Part shown: positions 12,185 through 22,771 of the stretch, piece after piece | Numbering within the stretch: position 1 is the stretch's first letter | Layout of the letters: each line of letters begins with the position of its first letter | NCBI RefSeq assembly: GCF_021347895.1 | Contig: NC_067132.1 | Span: forward strand, 26,815,757 to 26,879,756 | Direction of reading: 5' to 3' | Origin: Acanthochromis polyacanthus | Lineage: Eukaryota; Chordata; Actinopteri; Pomacentridae | Length of the DNA stretch: 64,000 bases | Notes under the pieces: model-generated | Databases searched by the model: none | The model's input: only the letters and a program-made list of their open reading frames with translations | What the model was told of the DNA's origin: nothing | Position numbers and translations under genes: made by a program

Positions 12185-12466
12185 TTTATTTTTGGCTGCT
12201 GAGCAAATATCTGTTTACCAAAAAAACTCCCTGGATGTTACCTCAGCAGCAGCAAACAGCCACAGTTAGAGACTGTAGGTGGAAAAAACTGCAACTTTTT
12301 AGCAGCTAATCAGCTAATCAGCCACATATTTCCCAGAGGAGCTGGTGGAGACCCAAAGTGGAGCTAAAAAGAGGAAATATTGACGTTGTACGATCCTTAA
12401 TGAATGATTGTGTTGCTCTGTAACTTCTGGACGTGTCAAAAAGCAATTTAAAAAAAAAATATGTGA
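12185..12466 (+). repeat. Dispersed repeat B, copy 2
   Basis: Same orientation as 7091-7358, with GCAAACAGCCACAGTTAGAG, GAGGAGCTGGTGGAGACC and GTTGCTCTGTAACTTCTGGA in common. It includes a small internal duplication (CAGCTAATCAGCTAATCAGC near 12305). It ends in an A-run and ATATGTG, as does copy 1 (ATAATATGTC). Confidence 0.75.
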
Positions 12467-12480
12467 ATGCTGTGTGCTAT

Positions 12481-12755
12481 ATCTTTTCCAGTGGATAAGT
12501 TTTGATAAGTCTGCAGCGGTGGATTTGTAGTAGGATCGCAGTCATGTGATCGTCAGCAGGCAGCTGATGTAGTGTTCACTTGTCATAGTTACAGTGACGC
12601 CGTCCCGCGATCTTGCAGTGGTACAGAAATTTTTAACAAAGCCATGGATTCAGACTATAAGCCACATCAATGCCAAAACCTAACCCTAACCATTTCTGAC
12701 CTTTCCTGAACATTTCATCCAAATCCGTTCGTCCATTTTTGAGTAATGTTGGTAA
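12481..12755 (-). repeat. Dispersed repeat C, copy 2 (inverted)
   Basis: Reverse complement of 7762-8050. Shared blocks on plus here are CTGATAAGTCTGCAGC-like sequence, GTAGTAGGATCGCA-like sequence, GCAGGCAGCTGATGTAGTG and CATTTCTGACC. It contains CCTAACCCTAACC at about 12677, a chance telomere-like word. Together with repeat B and the MITE end it makes a compact three-part repeat cluster. Confidence 0.75.
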
Positions 12756-13865
12756 CAGACGGCTGTATTCTAACTTTGAGTCTTTTAAAGCAGAATCTTG
12801 AATTGTTTGAGTTGTCAGGAACACAGAATAACACCTTTTCCATTCAGAATCCTCTCTGTTCCCTGCACAATATCTTCTACTTGTGGTGTTACATCACTTT
12901 AATGTTTTCTTCAAAGACTAAAACACTTATCGAAGGCGAAGCAAACGCACGTAAACATCTACGATTTTTCCGACAGCTTAATTGTCCGGTGAGTTCTGCT
13001 GATTTAAGGTGGAAAAAATGGGATGCTGGTCTTGTGAAGTCGGTGCGTTCCAGTCGGTTTGTGCTTCGCCGTCTGATCTCGGAGTGACTTTACCTGTTCT
13101 GAAGCTCGACAAAGTCACTGAGGGGAGCTTCGCTGTTTCGCCTCGGGGGCTGCACAGGCTGATCCTGTTGATTAAAGCTGGATTCCACATGACTCCAGGT
13201 TGGTGGGATGCACGCACGTCTTTCTGCAGCGTACGGGGCAGCTAATGGAAGATGACGAGGCCGCTGTCGGGGCGGGGGGAGGTTCTCGCCGTTTCCTTTC
13301 TGCAGATGATTGGCTCTGTCAGCTTTCCAAGATACCTTGTAGAGAACATCCAGCGAGGAGCCCGAGTAACACTGATTGGCTCCGACTTTTCCAGCCTGCT
13401 ATCGTTTCTCCCTCGCCGGGCGTCACGAGCATCATAGTTGGAGTGCAATTGCGAGCAGGCGAGGGGAGAAATTGGAGGGGATGATGTTTATTATACGGCA
13501 AATGGAAGAAAGTGCCGTGAAACGCTGCGGTAAGTGGAAAAGAAGAAGGTGCTTCTCCTCCGTGAGGATGTAAAAATGCACACCGAGTACAATCTGACCA
13601 CGCAGCAATTAAAGAGGAAAAATACATAAATCTACACGTTGAAGTGCTCTCAGATGCAGTTCCTCTATTGGCCACTAGACGCTCGCTCAATTATCCGCAA
13701 AGCTGAGTAGGAAAACTGAGAACTCTCCTCCAGGGATGCTTGTTTTCCACATTAGAGGGAAGGAAACCAGGAGCTGCTGTTTCAAATGTGAGTCTGGATG
13801 CCAGTTTTGGATGCAGAATGTTCAGTGAGCAGATATTAAAGTTTTCTGGCCTCGTATTTTTTTTA
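12756..13865. other. Single-copy, GC-richer stretch without a recognised gene
   Basis: Between about 12950 and 13720 composition is balanced with many CpGs. Open frames up to 123 codons overlap on both strands (13319-13690 minus, 13200-13484 plus). None shows a domain or an obvious splice structure. It may be conserved non-coding DNA. Confidence 0.35.
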
Positions 13866-14180
13866 CTGCAATATAAAATCCTGCACCTCTGTGGAAACAG
13901 CAGAACCACGGGGAGAAGCAGGAAGAACTCAAAAATGTGATGTAAGTTTTCACAGTTGTGCAGAAAATCATGTTATTTTTATTCTTCCTTTGCAAAATCT
14001 TTTGATTGCAAACATGTAAAATGACAGGATTTTTGATAAATTATCACAATGTTGAGCTTAGACTTATCATTTTATTCCAGTTGTAAAGTTAAAATGCCAT
14101 GAATCATGAAAACAGAAGTTGAATTTCTCTGATAATCTTACAAAAAGTTTGCAAAAACCTGTAATCGTTGTGTACAACAT
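13866..14180 (+). repeat. Dispersed repeat D, partial copy
   Basis: TGCAATATAAAATCCTGCAC followed by CTCTGTGGAAACAGCAGAACCA matches 39538-39590 (GCAGTATAAAAAGCTGCGCC..CTATGGAAACAG). GAAGTTGAATTTCTCTGAT near 14110 matches GAATGTTGAATTTCTTTGAT near 39645. The copies differ by insertions. Function unknown and non-coding. Confidence 0.5.
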
Positions 14181-15575
14181 TTGTCAAAATAAATCTTCAT
14201 TATAAAAGAGCTCTTGGAAGTATATCAATTAAATTTAATGCATATTTTTTGGTGTTCACAATAATTTTACCGACCTGTGCTCAGTGGAAAAAGAGTTTAA
14301 AAGAATATTAAAAATGGTGAAATACTGTTACATAAAAAAACTGTAGAAATTATGAAAGTAGCAGCAAATGTCCTTAAATTAATGACGTTCTCAACTCATT
14401 TAAATATGATAAAACTGTTAAATTTTTTCAGTCACACAGTGTAAAATTTATTATTTGGAAAATATATATTTATGTTTACACTTAGCATGCAATACATTTG
14501 TATGTGATTTTACTAGTTATAATTTAAATAAGACACATGGGAAACCTATAAAACAAAACAGCACATTTTTACTCTTTAATATACACTGTTTCTTTCAAAT
14601 AATGACAAATATATCATCATCTATAAAATCATAAGATTGTTGATAATCTCATTCAAGTTGATAGCAATGTGTCATTTTATATTTATATGGGAAAAGGAGA
14701 CCTTACTATTTATAAAAGAAATACAAATTTCTGATGTGGACATTATTATTTTTTATTCTTCTTCTTATTATCTACTGTTAATATGTAAGTCAATATTTAT
14801 TTGTAATCTATGATTTTACAAGATACTTAGATAAGAAATAAAACAGCAGTTACAAATGTATTTACAACTTTTCAGTCAATGTACATTTTTTCCTTTCAAA
14901 TAACAGTAAATCTGTAAAATAATTAAATACAATAAAATGTAGTAGAATTTTTGTGGTGAAACGCTGGAAAGAAATTAGTCACCATATATAAAAATGCAGA
15001 TTTTTAAGGTGGGTATTTACAGTTTTAGCCTGTATTTTTTACAGTCAATCTGCAAAGCTTTACCTTTTTTTTCCCCGTAATTTAACCAGGTAGTGTCTTT
15101 TATTTAAGAAAAGAAAGAAAATCTGTAAAATAAAATAAGGATTTTTCATTTATACATCATGCTTCTTTCGAATAATCGCAAAAATATAGAAAATTCTGTC
15201 CTTTAAATATAGTAAATTGCAATTTTTCATTTAAATATTGAAAAAGAAGACTGCCTCTTTTTTTTTTTACCATTTAGTATGGAAATAAATATTTATTTGT
15301 GATCTGTGATTTTGCTAGATATTTTGATAATCAGCAGTTAAAAATGTATCCTTCATATACATATTTATAACAAAAAAATCTGTAAAATAATTTTGTATTT
15401 TTTGCTGATTTAAATGCAGTAAAAAGTAGTATAATTTTTATGGTGAAACGCCGGAAAAAAATCGGTCACTATATGTAAAAATAGGGATTTTAGATGTGAA
15501 TATTTCCATCTTTAGCCCATCTATTTTACAGCCAAAGTGCAGATTGTTACCTTTTAGTCGTTCATTTAACAAAAC
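14181..15575. repeat. AT-rich tandem/dispersed array of repeat E
   Basis: About 1.4 kb of AT-rich sequence with recurring words: CTGTAAAATAA, TTTCAAATAAC/TTTCGAATAATC and GTGGTGAAACGCTGG/ATGGTGAAACGCCGG. A segment at 14896-15085 recurs about 476 bp downstream at 15372-15570, including the GAAACGC(T/C)GGAAA block and the following TAGTCACCATAT/CGGTCACTATAT block. The array is therefore partly a direct tandem duplication. It is related to 1-345 and, inverted, to 18085-18560. Confidence 0.6.
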
Positions 15576-16435
15576 GGAAAGAATCTAATTCAAATTCCAA
15601 TTAAAATCCAATTTTCAAGTTTTTTTCTCAGCTTACATGATTCTTTAAGACTGAAAAATGGCTCCAAATGCAGTAATAATACCACTGCATTAGCTAAACA
15701 CGAAACTGCTGAATCATGAGTCATAATTAATGACACAGAGTAACGTCTGATCTTTAAACTCCCTCTGAGTGGGAGGAAACATGTCAGAATCACTCACTAC
15801 ACCTGATGTTCCTCTCTGTAAAGATGCTCTAATTCAGTTCTGATTGAAAATGAATTCTGAGAGGAGTCAGAGAAAAAACCAAACTAATTGGAGTTCCTTT
15901 CTCCGGCTGCTTTGAACTGAAGCTCCGGCATCTGGGACCTCTAAGCTGTGATCAAAATGCCAGAGGCGGCATTGTTGGCGAGACAAAAGGAAGCAGGAAG
16001 TGTGGCAGCGACGGTGGCGTGAGGCGGATCAGCGTGTTCACGGAATAAAACGGTGAAGACACCTTTGTAGAGAACAGAAAGACGACGAGCTGCTGTTGAT
16101 TTCCAGCAGGACGGAGCGGTTCTCCTGGTGGCTAACGTGAACTTTAATTAGATCGGCTCATTCAAACCGGTGTTGTTGTTGTGGTTCATCCTGGGACGAG
16201 CCGGTTTCCTCTATCCTGGATTTCCTTTTACTGTCAGGAAATCCCAAGAAACACGGCGGCCGTCAATACTTTATGGCTTCTGTGAATCTTTAAAAGCTCC
16301 TCACAACTACGTGGTTTCATTTTTAATCGCCTCCTAAAACACCTGAACGCTGTAGTTTTCACACAAATGGCAGGAAATGGTGTGTTTTGTAATGGACTGA
16401 TTTCTACATTTGGTGTTTGTCTCTTTGTGGTTGAT
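15576..16435. other. Single-copy stretch
   Basis: No gene or repeat seen. The GC-richer part near 15900-16300 has CpGs but no long open frame and no promoter signature I would defend. Confidence 0.4.
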
Positions 16436-17640
16436 TATGTCTCTTTTAATTGTGTATTTGTGTTCATTTTGTGTCTTTTTGTGTTTGTTTTGTCACTAAT
16501 TATGATGATTTTGTCTATTTATGGTCATTTTATGTCTATTTATGGTTGTTTTCTGAGTCTTTTGTGGTAATATTTTGTCTCTGCTGTTTTATGTCTACTT
16601 GTTGTAATTTTATGTCTCTTTGTGGTCATTTTGTGTCTAGTGTTTTGTGTGTCTTGGTAGTCGTTTGTATCTATTTATGACTGTTTTGTGTCTTTGTGGT
16701 CGTTTTGCATCTGTATATGGTTGTTTTGTGTTTATTTTTGGTCATTTTGTGTCTATTTATGGTTGTTTTGTGTTCATTTTGTGTCTATTCATGGTTGTTT
16801 TGTGTCTCTTTGTGGTCATTTTGTGTCTATTTATGGTTGTTTTGTGGTCATTTTGTTTCTATTTATGGTTGTTTTGTGTCTCTTTGTGGTCGTTTTGTGT
16901 CTATGGTTGTTTTGTGTCTATTTGTAGTCATTTTGTGTCTATTTATGGTTGTTTTGTGGTCATTTTGTGTCTATGGTTGTTTGTGGTCATTTTGTGTTAA
17001 TTTTGTGTCTATTTATAGTTGTTTTGTGGTCATTTTTGTGGTCATTTTGTGTCTATTTATGGTTGTTTTGTGGTAATTTTGTGTTCATTTTGTGTCTATT
17101 TATGGTTGTTTGTGTTCATTTTGTGTCTATGGTTGTTTTGTGTCTCTTTGCGGTCATTTTGTGTCTATTTATGGTTGTTTTGTGTCTCTTTGTGTTCATT
17201 TTTTGTCTATTTATGGTTGTTTTGTGTTCATTTTGTGTCTATTTATGATTGTTTTGTGTCTTTGTGGTCATTTTGTGTCTATTAATGGTTGTTTTGTGTG
17301 TCTTCTTACTCATTTGCCTGTTTTTGGTTATTTTGTGTGCTTTTGTTGGGTCATTTTGTGTGTCTGCAGACTTTTTGTTTATATGTGTTTGTTTTGTGTG
17401 TTTTTATGGTCATTCTGTGTCTTTTGTGGTCATTATGTGTCTATTTTTAATCGTTTTGTGTCTATTTGTGGTTGTTTTGTGTCTATTTGTGGTTGTTTTG
17501 TGTCTTTTTATTCATTTTCTATCTATCTGTGGTCATTTTCAGTTTCTTCGATCATTTCATGTCTCTTTGTGTTGTTTTTGGGTCTCATTGTGATCACTTT
17601 ATGTCCATTTGTGGTTGTTTTGTGAGTCTTTGTGTGGGAC
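16436..17640 (+). repeat. G/T-rich 21-bp minisatellite array (about 1.2 kb)
   Basis: The basic unit is 21 bp and alternates between two forms: TTTTGTGTCTATTTATGGTTG, given here one base over its core, and a sister form TTTTGTGTCTCTTTGTGGTC(A). Many units are shortened (for example TTTTGTGGTCA). Because 21 is a multiple of three, all three plus frames stay open over hundreds of bases and give heptapeptide repeats such as FVSIYGC. The apparent 177-, 126-, 117- and 114-codon frames here are therefore by-products, not genes. C and A are scarce on plus, giving strong strand asymmetry. Similar arrays are seen in teleost introns (from memory). Confidence 0.95.
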
Positions 17641-18084
17641 TGAGTATAAACTGTGAGTCTGTCTGGTATGTTTGAGTGTTCTGGATGCTAGTGGAGCTCT
17701 GAGGAATCACGTGTTGAAATAACACTTTATTCACTCCGGACTCGGCATCTCCAGACTCACACAGATAGAAGAGAAGCTACTTAGAAATTAATGAAGCAGC
17801 ATAAGTGCATCTAAATCATTATACATTTATATTGTCGTTATTATCTACAAAACATGAAGTAATTTAGTCTGAAAACCCAACAGCTGGAAAATGGGTTGAA
17901 AATTCATCCATTTATGATCATTTTGTATTTTCATGGAGCAGTCTGATGTTTCTGCATTTGCTTTTTTGGGGTTTTTTCGGTGTTTTTAGACAGCAGAGAT
18001 ACAGAAAGAAGGAGTTTGTAAAAATTTCATCCTCTGACCTTAAAAACAACAAAACCAGAGATGAACAACTCAAACTATTCCTGT
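17641..18084. other. Single-copy stretch
   Basis: I see nothing recognisable apart from edges decaying out of the minisatellite up to about 17640. Confidence 0.45.
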
Positions 18085-18560
18085 AGTTGCACTGTAAAAA
18101 AAAATGCTGTTGTGAACAATTTACTACAATTTATACTGTTTAAAAACAAAAAGCTGTGTTTTTAGTAGTGATGATTTATTATTTTACAACGTTTCACTGT
18201 TAAATTACATTATTTCTACTAGCAGTATTGTTACTTTACGGATATTTTTCATCATTTGAAAGAAAAAATATGTATGTTGAGGTTTTAAACTGCAATTTTA
18301 GAGATTTCCCCTGATTTACAGACAATGCCAAGTAAGATCCCAGGGAAAAAAAACGGATTTCTATATTAACACACATCAGGAATTTGTATTTTTTTTTACA
18401 CTAATAATAATTTAATTTAATACTTTCATTTCTACCATTTGATGTTTTTCTGAATTGAAACCAACAAAAAAAATTTTTACAAATATTTTTCTTTGTTTGA
18501 AATAAAATTTATAATATTAAGGAATTTAAAAATGGTACAAATATTTTTTTTAACAGACTT
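18085..18560 (-). repeat. Repeat E, inverted copy
   Basis: It begins with GCACTGTAAAAAAAAATGCT, a terminus-like word of this family. The interior TTTCATCATTTGAAAGAAAA is the reverse complement type of the TTTCTTTCAAATAATGAC block at about 14590. Non-coding and very AT-rich. Confidence 0.5.
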
Positions 18561-18977
18561 TATCTGGACCATCAATCTTTATGCTATCGAGCAAACTGAA
18601 GACATTTTTTCCATTTAGCCTTGCTCATCTGTGGCTTTCTTAGAGCTGCAGCGGTTTAGTCCCAATCCTTTGGGTTCCCTTCACATTGTGTGTTTGGAAA
18701 TGTTCTTGCTTTCACTATTAAACATAGCCGTGAGTTCTACTGTTCATTTTCTACAGACATCTAAGAGTTTGTTTCGACCACAAGATGATGGTTCTCCACC
18801 ATCCTTCAGGTTTTAATAACGCATTGGACTTTTCTTGACTTTATTTTAGTAGTTTCATCTCCTTAGTTGTTTTCTTTGCTTGATGCAGACCAATAATTTG
18901 ACCCTTCCGACACAGATTAACATCCTTTCCATGACCACAGGATAGGTCTCTTTAAGAAATGAGAAGCTCCTCACTGC

Positions 18978-19553
18978 TAGCCTAGCCATGCTAGACCCAT
19001 GTTTCTGACGGCACAAGGGTCTAGGGAAATTCGACAGGGAGGGAGGCGGGCTAAAAGGTTGTCTATCAAATCCCTCTGCAGCAATTGGGTAGGTATACAA
19101 CCAATCAACGCAACGAATAGGCTGACGTAGTTCCTAGAGCACCGGCGGATTGTGTGGCTAAGTCCCATTAGCTTCCCAACCAGCGGAGCCAACTGGTATA
19201 TTAAGGATTTGCCATATCCCGTCGGCATAAGTCCAAATACGTCTTTCTTCTCAATGAAACACTTCAGTGCCGTCCTTTGTTTATCTTTCAAGTTGAATTT
19301 TAGCTTCAAATCTTTAAGGGCTGTGGCCAAAGCCGAGTCAAAAGATAAATGTTTATTGTGCGCCGGTTGTTTCTGTCAGAATCGTCACGCCTCTGTCGTC
19401 ACTTAGTTACGCCGCCTTCTGACTCTACACTTCATGGTGATTCGTCCGGCCAGTTTTAGGAGAATCCAGCCTCGAGCCTTATGGAGGGTAACTAGACCCA
19501 CCCTGGCAGAGAATTAAATTTGTTGCCGTGGGTTGTCTAGCGCGGCTAGGCTA
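18978..19553 (-). mobile_element. RecQ-fragment-carrying TIR element, copy 1 (576 bp)
   Basis: The 18-bp terminal inverted repeats are TAGCCTAGCCATGCTAGA (18978-18995) and TCTAGCGCGGCTAGGCTA (19536-19553), with 2 mismatches. The perfect 9-bp direct duplication CCTCACTGC flanks it (18969-18977 and 19554-19562). It is inserted in repeat J. It aligns along its whole length, inverted, with 46054-46637, at about 97% identity by my count (roughly 16 substitutions and three indels). It has no transposase, so it is non-autonomous. A 9-bp duplication fits Mutator-like or some Merlin elements better than hAT (8 bp) or Tc1 (TA). The superfamily is not proven. Confidence 0.88.
19154..19348 (-). pseudogene. 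RecQ-family helicase fragment (motif 0 to Walker A), copy 1
   Basis: On the minus strand an open frame reads through a RecQ-type motif 0 region (FNLKDKQRTALKCF) into motif I, GLMPTGYGKSLIYQLAP, at about 19184-19234. G-x-x-x-x-GKS is the ATP-binding P-loop of superfamily 2 helicases, and LMPTG.GKS..YQLPA is characteristic of RecQ. Downstream motifs Ia-VI, the RQC and the HRDC domains are absent. After about MGLSH the frame stays open to about 18977 but no longer resembles a helicase. There is no in-frame ATG before motif I apart from the Met inside it, as expected for a captured internal exon. It cannot encode a working helicase. Confidence 0.85.
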
Positions 19554-19694
19554 CCTCACTGCATCAGCTAGGGTTAAATAAGTTGTTGCAGCTGAATCAT
19601 ATTCATCACTGCAGTAATTATCCAATGGAAGGCTCTTACCTGTATTTGTTTAGTTAAAATCAAGTGGTGACTTTTTGTTTTGGACAGGCAGTGT

Positions 19695-21245
19695 TTTTCC
19701 ACTTTCACTCCACTATCCTTGTCAAAAAACATAAAAAAAAGCAAAATACAGTCCGATTCCATGGATGCAAAACAGCGTATGGAAGAACGACATGCAAAGA
19801 AAGGTCTAAATCTGGACATTTGTTGCTTTAAACTGAAGCTTTTCTAATAATTAAGCACAAACTACACAGTAAATCCACTTACTTAGAGGTAGACAGCTGC
19901 TGCACACCTGTTCACGACTGTCTAATAGGACTACAACATGCATATCATGTAGCATTTATTATCAAGTAACGCTCCCCACGTCTGCCGCTGTGCACCGTAG
20001 GCTTTGATTTGATTTGTTTAGCATTGCAGTGGACACACACACACGCTACCGAAAACACGCAGCTTAATTAAATTAGGCTTACAATAGTATTTAATGAATC
20101 TGCTTTCTGTGCCAAAGCAAACGAGCTGCTTTTCGTGCATTTCCACGTCCAATAATCACCTCAAAACGAGCCGGAGAAAGTGAAGTTTGTTAAAAGTTGT
20201 GTGGTAAATGTTGGAGTCCACGTGATTCAGTGTCACCTCGGCTGAAATAAAGGCCTCAGTTGAACACACCGGGCGGTCTGAGGAGGCGCTGTGACACGAC
20301 GGCAGCCTCTCTGCGGTCATTTTGAGGCACATTTTCATCAGCCAAGGATAATTTCCCTTAATTACACATAAAGGAAGCTTTGAATCTGACTGCTGGTTTC
20401 TGCCGTCGGTCTAATGACACCCCTTGGTGACTCTTATCCATCCCCACTGAGACGTTCAGAGGAGGAAAAAACACAAGAAAAGAAAAAGGAAACCCTGATT
20501 TGACAAACGTGCATGTCGCTCCTCCTGTTTCCGCGTCTGTTTCGATTTTTGTCACGGCGTCGGCGCACGAGGCCTGCGACTCTTCAATCGATGGCCGAGT
20601 GGAAAGGAAGACGGAAAAAAGAAAACTGGGTTAGAGTGAAATTTAGCGGAAGCATCATCAATTTATGATGCGACAACTTTTATTTCCTTAACTCCACATT
20701 AGTGTTTGCGCATCCATTTGCTCAGCCTGGATACTGTAAACTCCACTGAGCTGCGGAGAGAAAAAAGAGAAATTATTCCGAAAATAAACACATTTCCAGC
20801 GAATACAGAAATAGAGCGTGTCCAGGAAGGCAAAGAGCGGCGGCTGAGCGTACCTGTGATTGCCTTGAAAACATGGGGAGAATTTGCATATTGAGTGGAA
20901 TTCTATTATGAAATCCGGTGTGTTTTTAATGTTTCATACTCGCACCACTTCACTCACATATGCATAATTCAAACATATATTTGACTTTTGGGCCTTGAAA
21001 AAAAAATTGCCAGAAAAAGGCCGCGTTGGTGCTTCTGAATGGCAGAAGTACAATAAAAGTCTGCACCTGCAACTGTTGAATCCAACAGTTTTCCAATGGC
21101 CAAAGCCAATATTAGAGAGCAGGGAAACAAAAGGTGGATGTATAATGCAAATATTGTGTTGCTTTTGTTTTTGAGTCTCACAAAATGCAACAATTTCCTA
21201 AAAAAAAAAAAAATCATCCCAGACGGCATACGGACGACGAAACAT
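19695..21245. other. Single-copy stretch; 20100-20900 a possible conserved block
   Basis: No gene or repeat is recognised. From about 20100 to 20900 the sequence is CpG-containing and balanced, with short purine-rich tracts and no good open frame. It is a candidate regulatory element from appearance only. Confidence 0.3.
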
Positions 21246-21535
21246 TACTGTTCGAAAGTTTGGAGTCACTTAAAATGCCCCTTATTTATGAAACAAAAAC
21301 TGTTTTTTTTCAATGAAGATACCATTAAATGCATCAGGAATCCAGTCTTGACATTGTTCATGTGGTAAATGTCTGTTCTAGCTGTACATCTTTAATGGAA
21401 TATCTCCATAGGGGTACAGAGGAACATTCCCAGCAGCCATCACTCCTGTGTTCTAATGCTACATTGTGTTAGCTAATGGTGCTAAAAGGCTAATGATGAT
21501 TAGAAAACCCTTCATAACGTGCAACATATTAAAAT
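21246..21535 (-). mobile_element. Tc1/mariner-like MITE (family A), one end lost
   Basis: The terminus TTACTGTTCGAAAGTTTGGA followed by GTCACTT resembles the family A end. The interior carries ATATCTCCATAGGGGTACAG, GCCATCACTCCTGTGTTCTA and GCTACATTGTGTTAGCTAAT, shared with 2858-3158 and, inverted, with 40147-40516. The second terminus is not recognisable, so the end is approximate. Confidence 0.7.
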
Positions 21536-22667
21536 AAACACCAGAATCGACCATTTTTTTGATGGTATTTGTTGTTTCTCTGTACACCAAAGCGTAATTC
21601 GGGTTGTAATTCTGTTACTTTGCTTGAAAACTTAACACAAAATAATGGATTTTCATTGGAAAGATTCAATAATTGTGGTGAAATTCTGAACTCTTGCAGT
21701 GGTGATCCTATACTTTGGGATTCCTGTCTGTAAACATATCAGTGACTAAAGTAACGCCATTTATTTCGGTTTGGCACGAGGCACATATTTTTCCCAGTTT
21801 CTACCAGATGCAGTGTCCCACCATCATGGCTGTGGTATTTCCAGATTCCACACAATCTTGCCTGTGCAATAATCAAAAGATACTACTTCTACCAGCTTTT
21901 TATGGTGAGCTACACGCAAAAAAAATACCAGTTTCATACTCTTAAACACTCTAATTCTTGATGGAAATGCTAATATTTGTGAATTACGGTGTCATTAAAA
22001 GGTCACGTTTCAAGGTGTTCCTTAATTCTGCAGCCAGACGAGTTTTTTTTTCTCTATTTGATGCGTCTCTCATGTGTCGTTATTATGTTATAGTGTTTAC
22101 AAAAATATGTCAGACAGATGCCACCATTACCGCATACCATGTGTCCTGGTGACGGGACGTAAAAAACCATCCTGCCTCCCGTCACGATTCTCTCCTGGAA
22201 TAAATGAACCTGAGGACTGTAATTACATTCTGTCTGCCTTCATCACGTCAGGTAGCCGGAGATGCTTTGGTTTCAGTAATAACCCACAATCTGATCTATA
22301 GATGTCTATATTTAGCTCCTCTACAATGCTGTTGGCATCGGTGTGATATATATATATATATCTGTATTTGCATATTTATAGGCATCTGCATTAAACAAAA
22401 AAGATAATTAGATGCTTCTGATCATATCTGTGGTATAATTTTTATTTATTGGGCATGTGAAGTTACTGCAACCACTCCAATACAAATATTTGCTCCTTAT
22501 GTCCTCATTAGTGGAAGAAATGTCTCTCAACTGATTTAAAATTACCTGAATGATGAAATACCACAGGTTTTGTATAGATTTTCTGTAATTTGAGTGAATA
22601 TTTCTCTATATAACCATATTTGTGATTGATTGTTTGGTAATTTCCCAACAGAACAAGTTCCTGTTGC
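21536..22667. other. Single-copy stretch with a short (TA)n run
   Basis: A (AT)8 run lies at 22346-22361. Otherwise I see no gene or repeat. Frames at 21715-21945 and 22074-22301 are short and without domains. Confidence 0.45.
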
Positions 22668-22730
22668 TTTACTGCCTCTCACCACCCTTAAATTGAGTTT
22701 TTAGTTTCGTTAAAGCTGCTGTAATCTGTA

Positions 22731-22771
<41 letters not shown>

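Larger units (their letters stand above)
18561..19694. mobile_element. Older dispersed repeat (family J), interrupted by the RecQ-carrying element
   Basis: The left part (about 18615-18977) and the right part (19554-19694) together form a continuous sequence that I remember as a common teleost repeat. Recognisable words are ACCACAAGATGATGGTTCTC, ACAGATTAACATCCTTTCCA, TTAAGAAATGAGAAGCTCCT and, to the right, TAATTATCCAATGGAAGGCT and TTTTGGACAGGCAGTGT at the terminus. The junction word GCTCCTCACTGC|ATCAGCTAGG is restored if the insert and one 9-bp duplication are removed. The left boundary is uncertain. Non-coding. Confidence 0.6.

Noticed and set aside
12677..12690. Interstitial telomere repeat (CCTAACCCTAACC)
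   Set aside because: Only about two units, located inside repeat C. Coincidental.
13319..13690. 123-codon minus-strand open frame
   Set aside because: Opposed by plus-strand frames over the same bases. No domain and no conserved motif is visible.
17092..17625. 177-codon plus-strand open frame (and 114-126 codon neighbours)
   Set aside because: It is a translation of the 21-bp minisatellite. The period is a multiple of three, all three frames stay open, and the peptide is a Cys/Phe/Val/Tyr heptad repeat with no family resemblance.
18978..19348. A functional host RecQ helicase exon in its original gene
   Set aside because: The same sequence occurs at 46 kb between identical terminal inverted repeats with a different 9-bp duplication. 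No neighbouring helicase exons were seen in either place.
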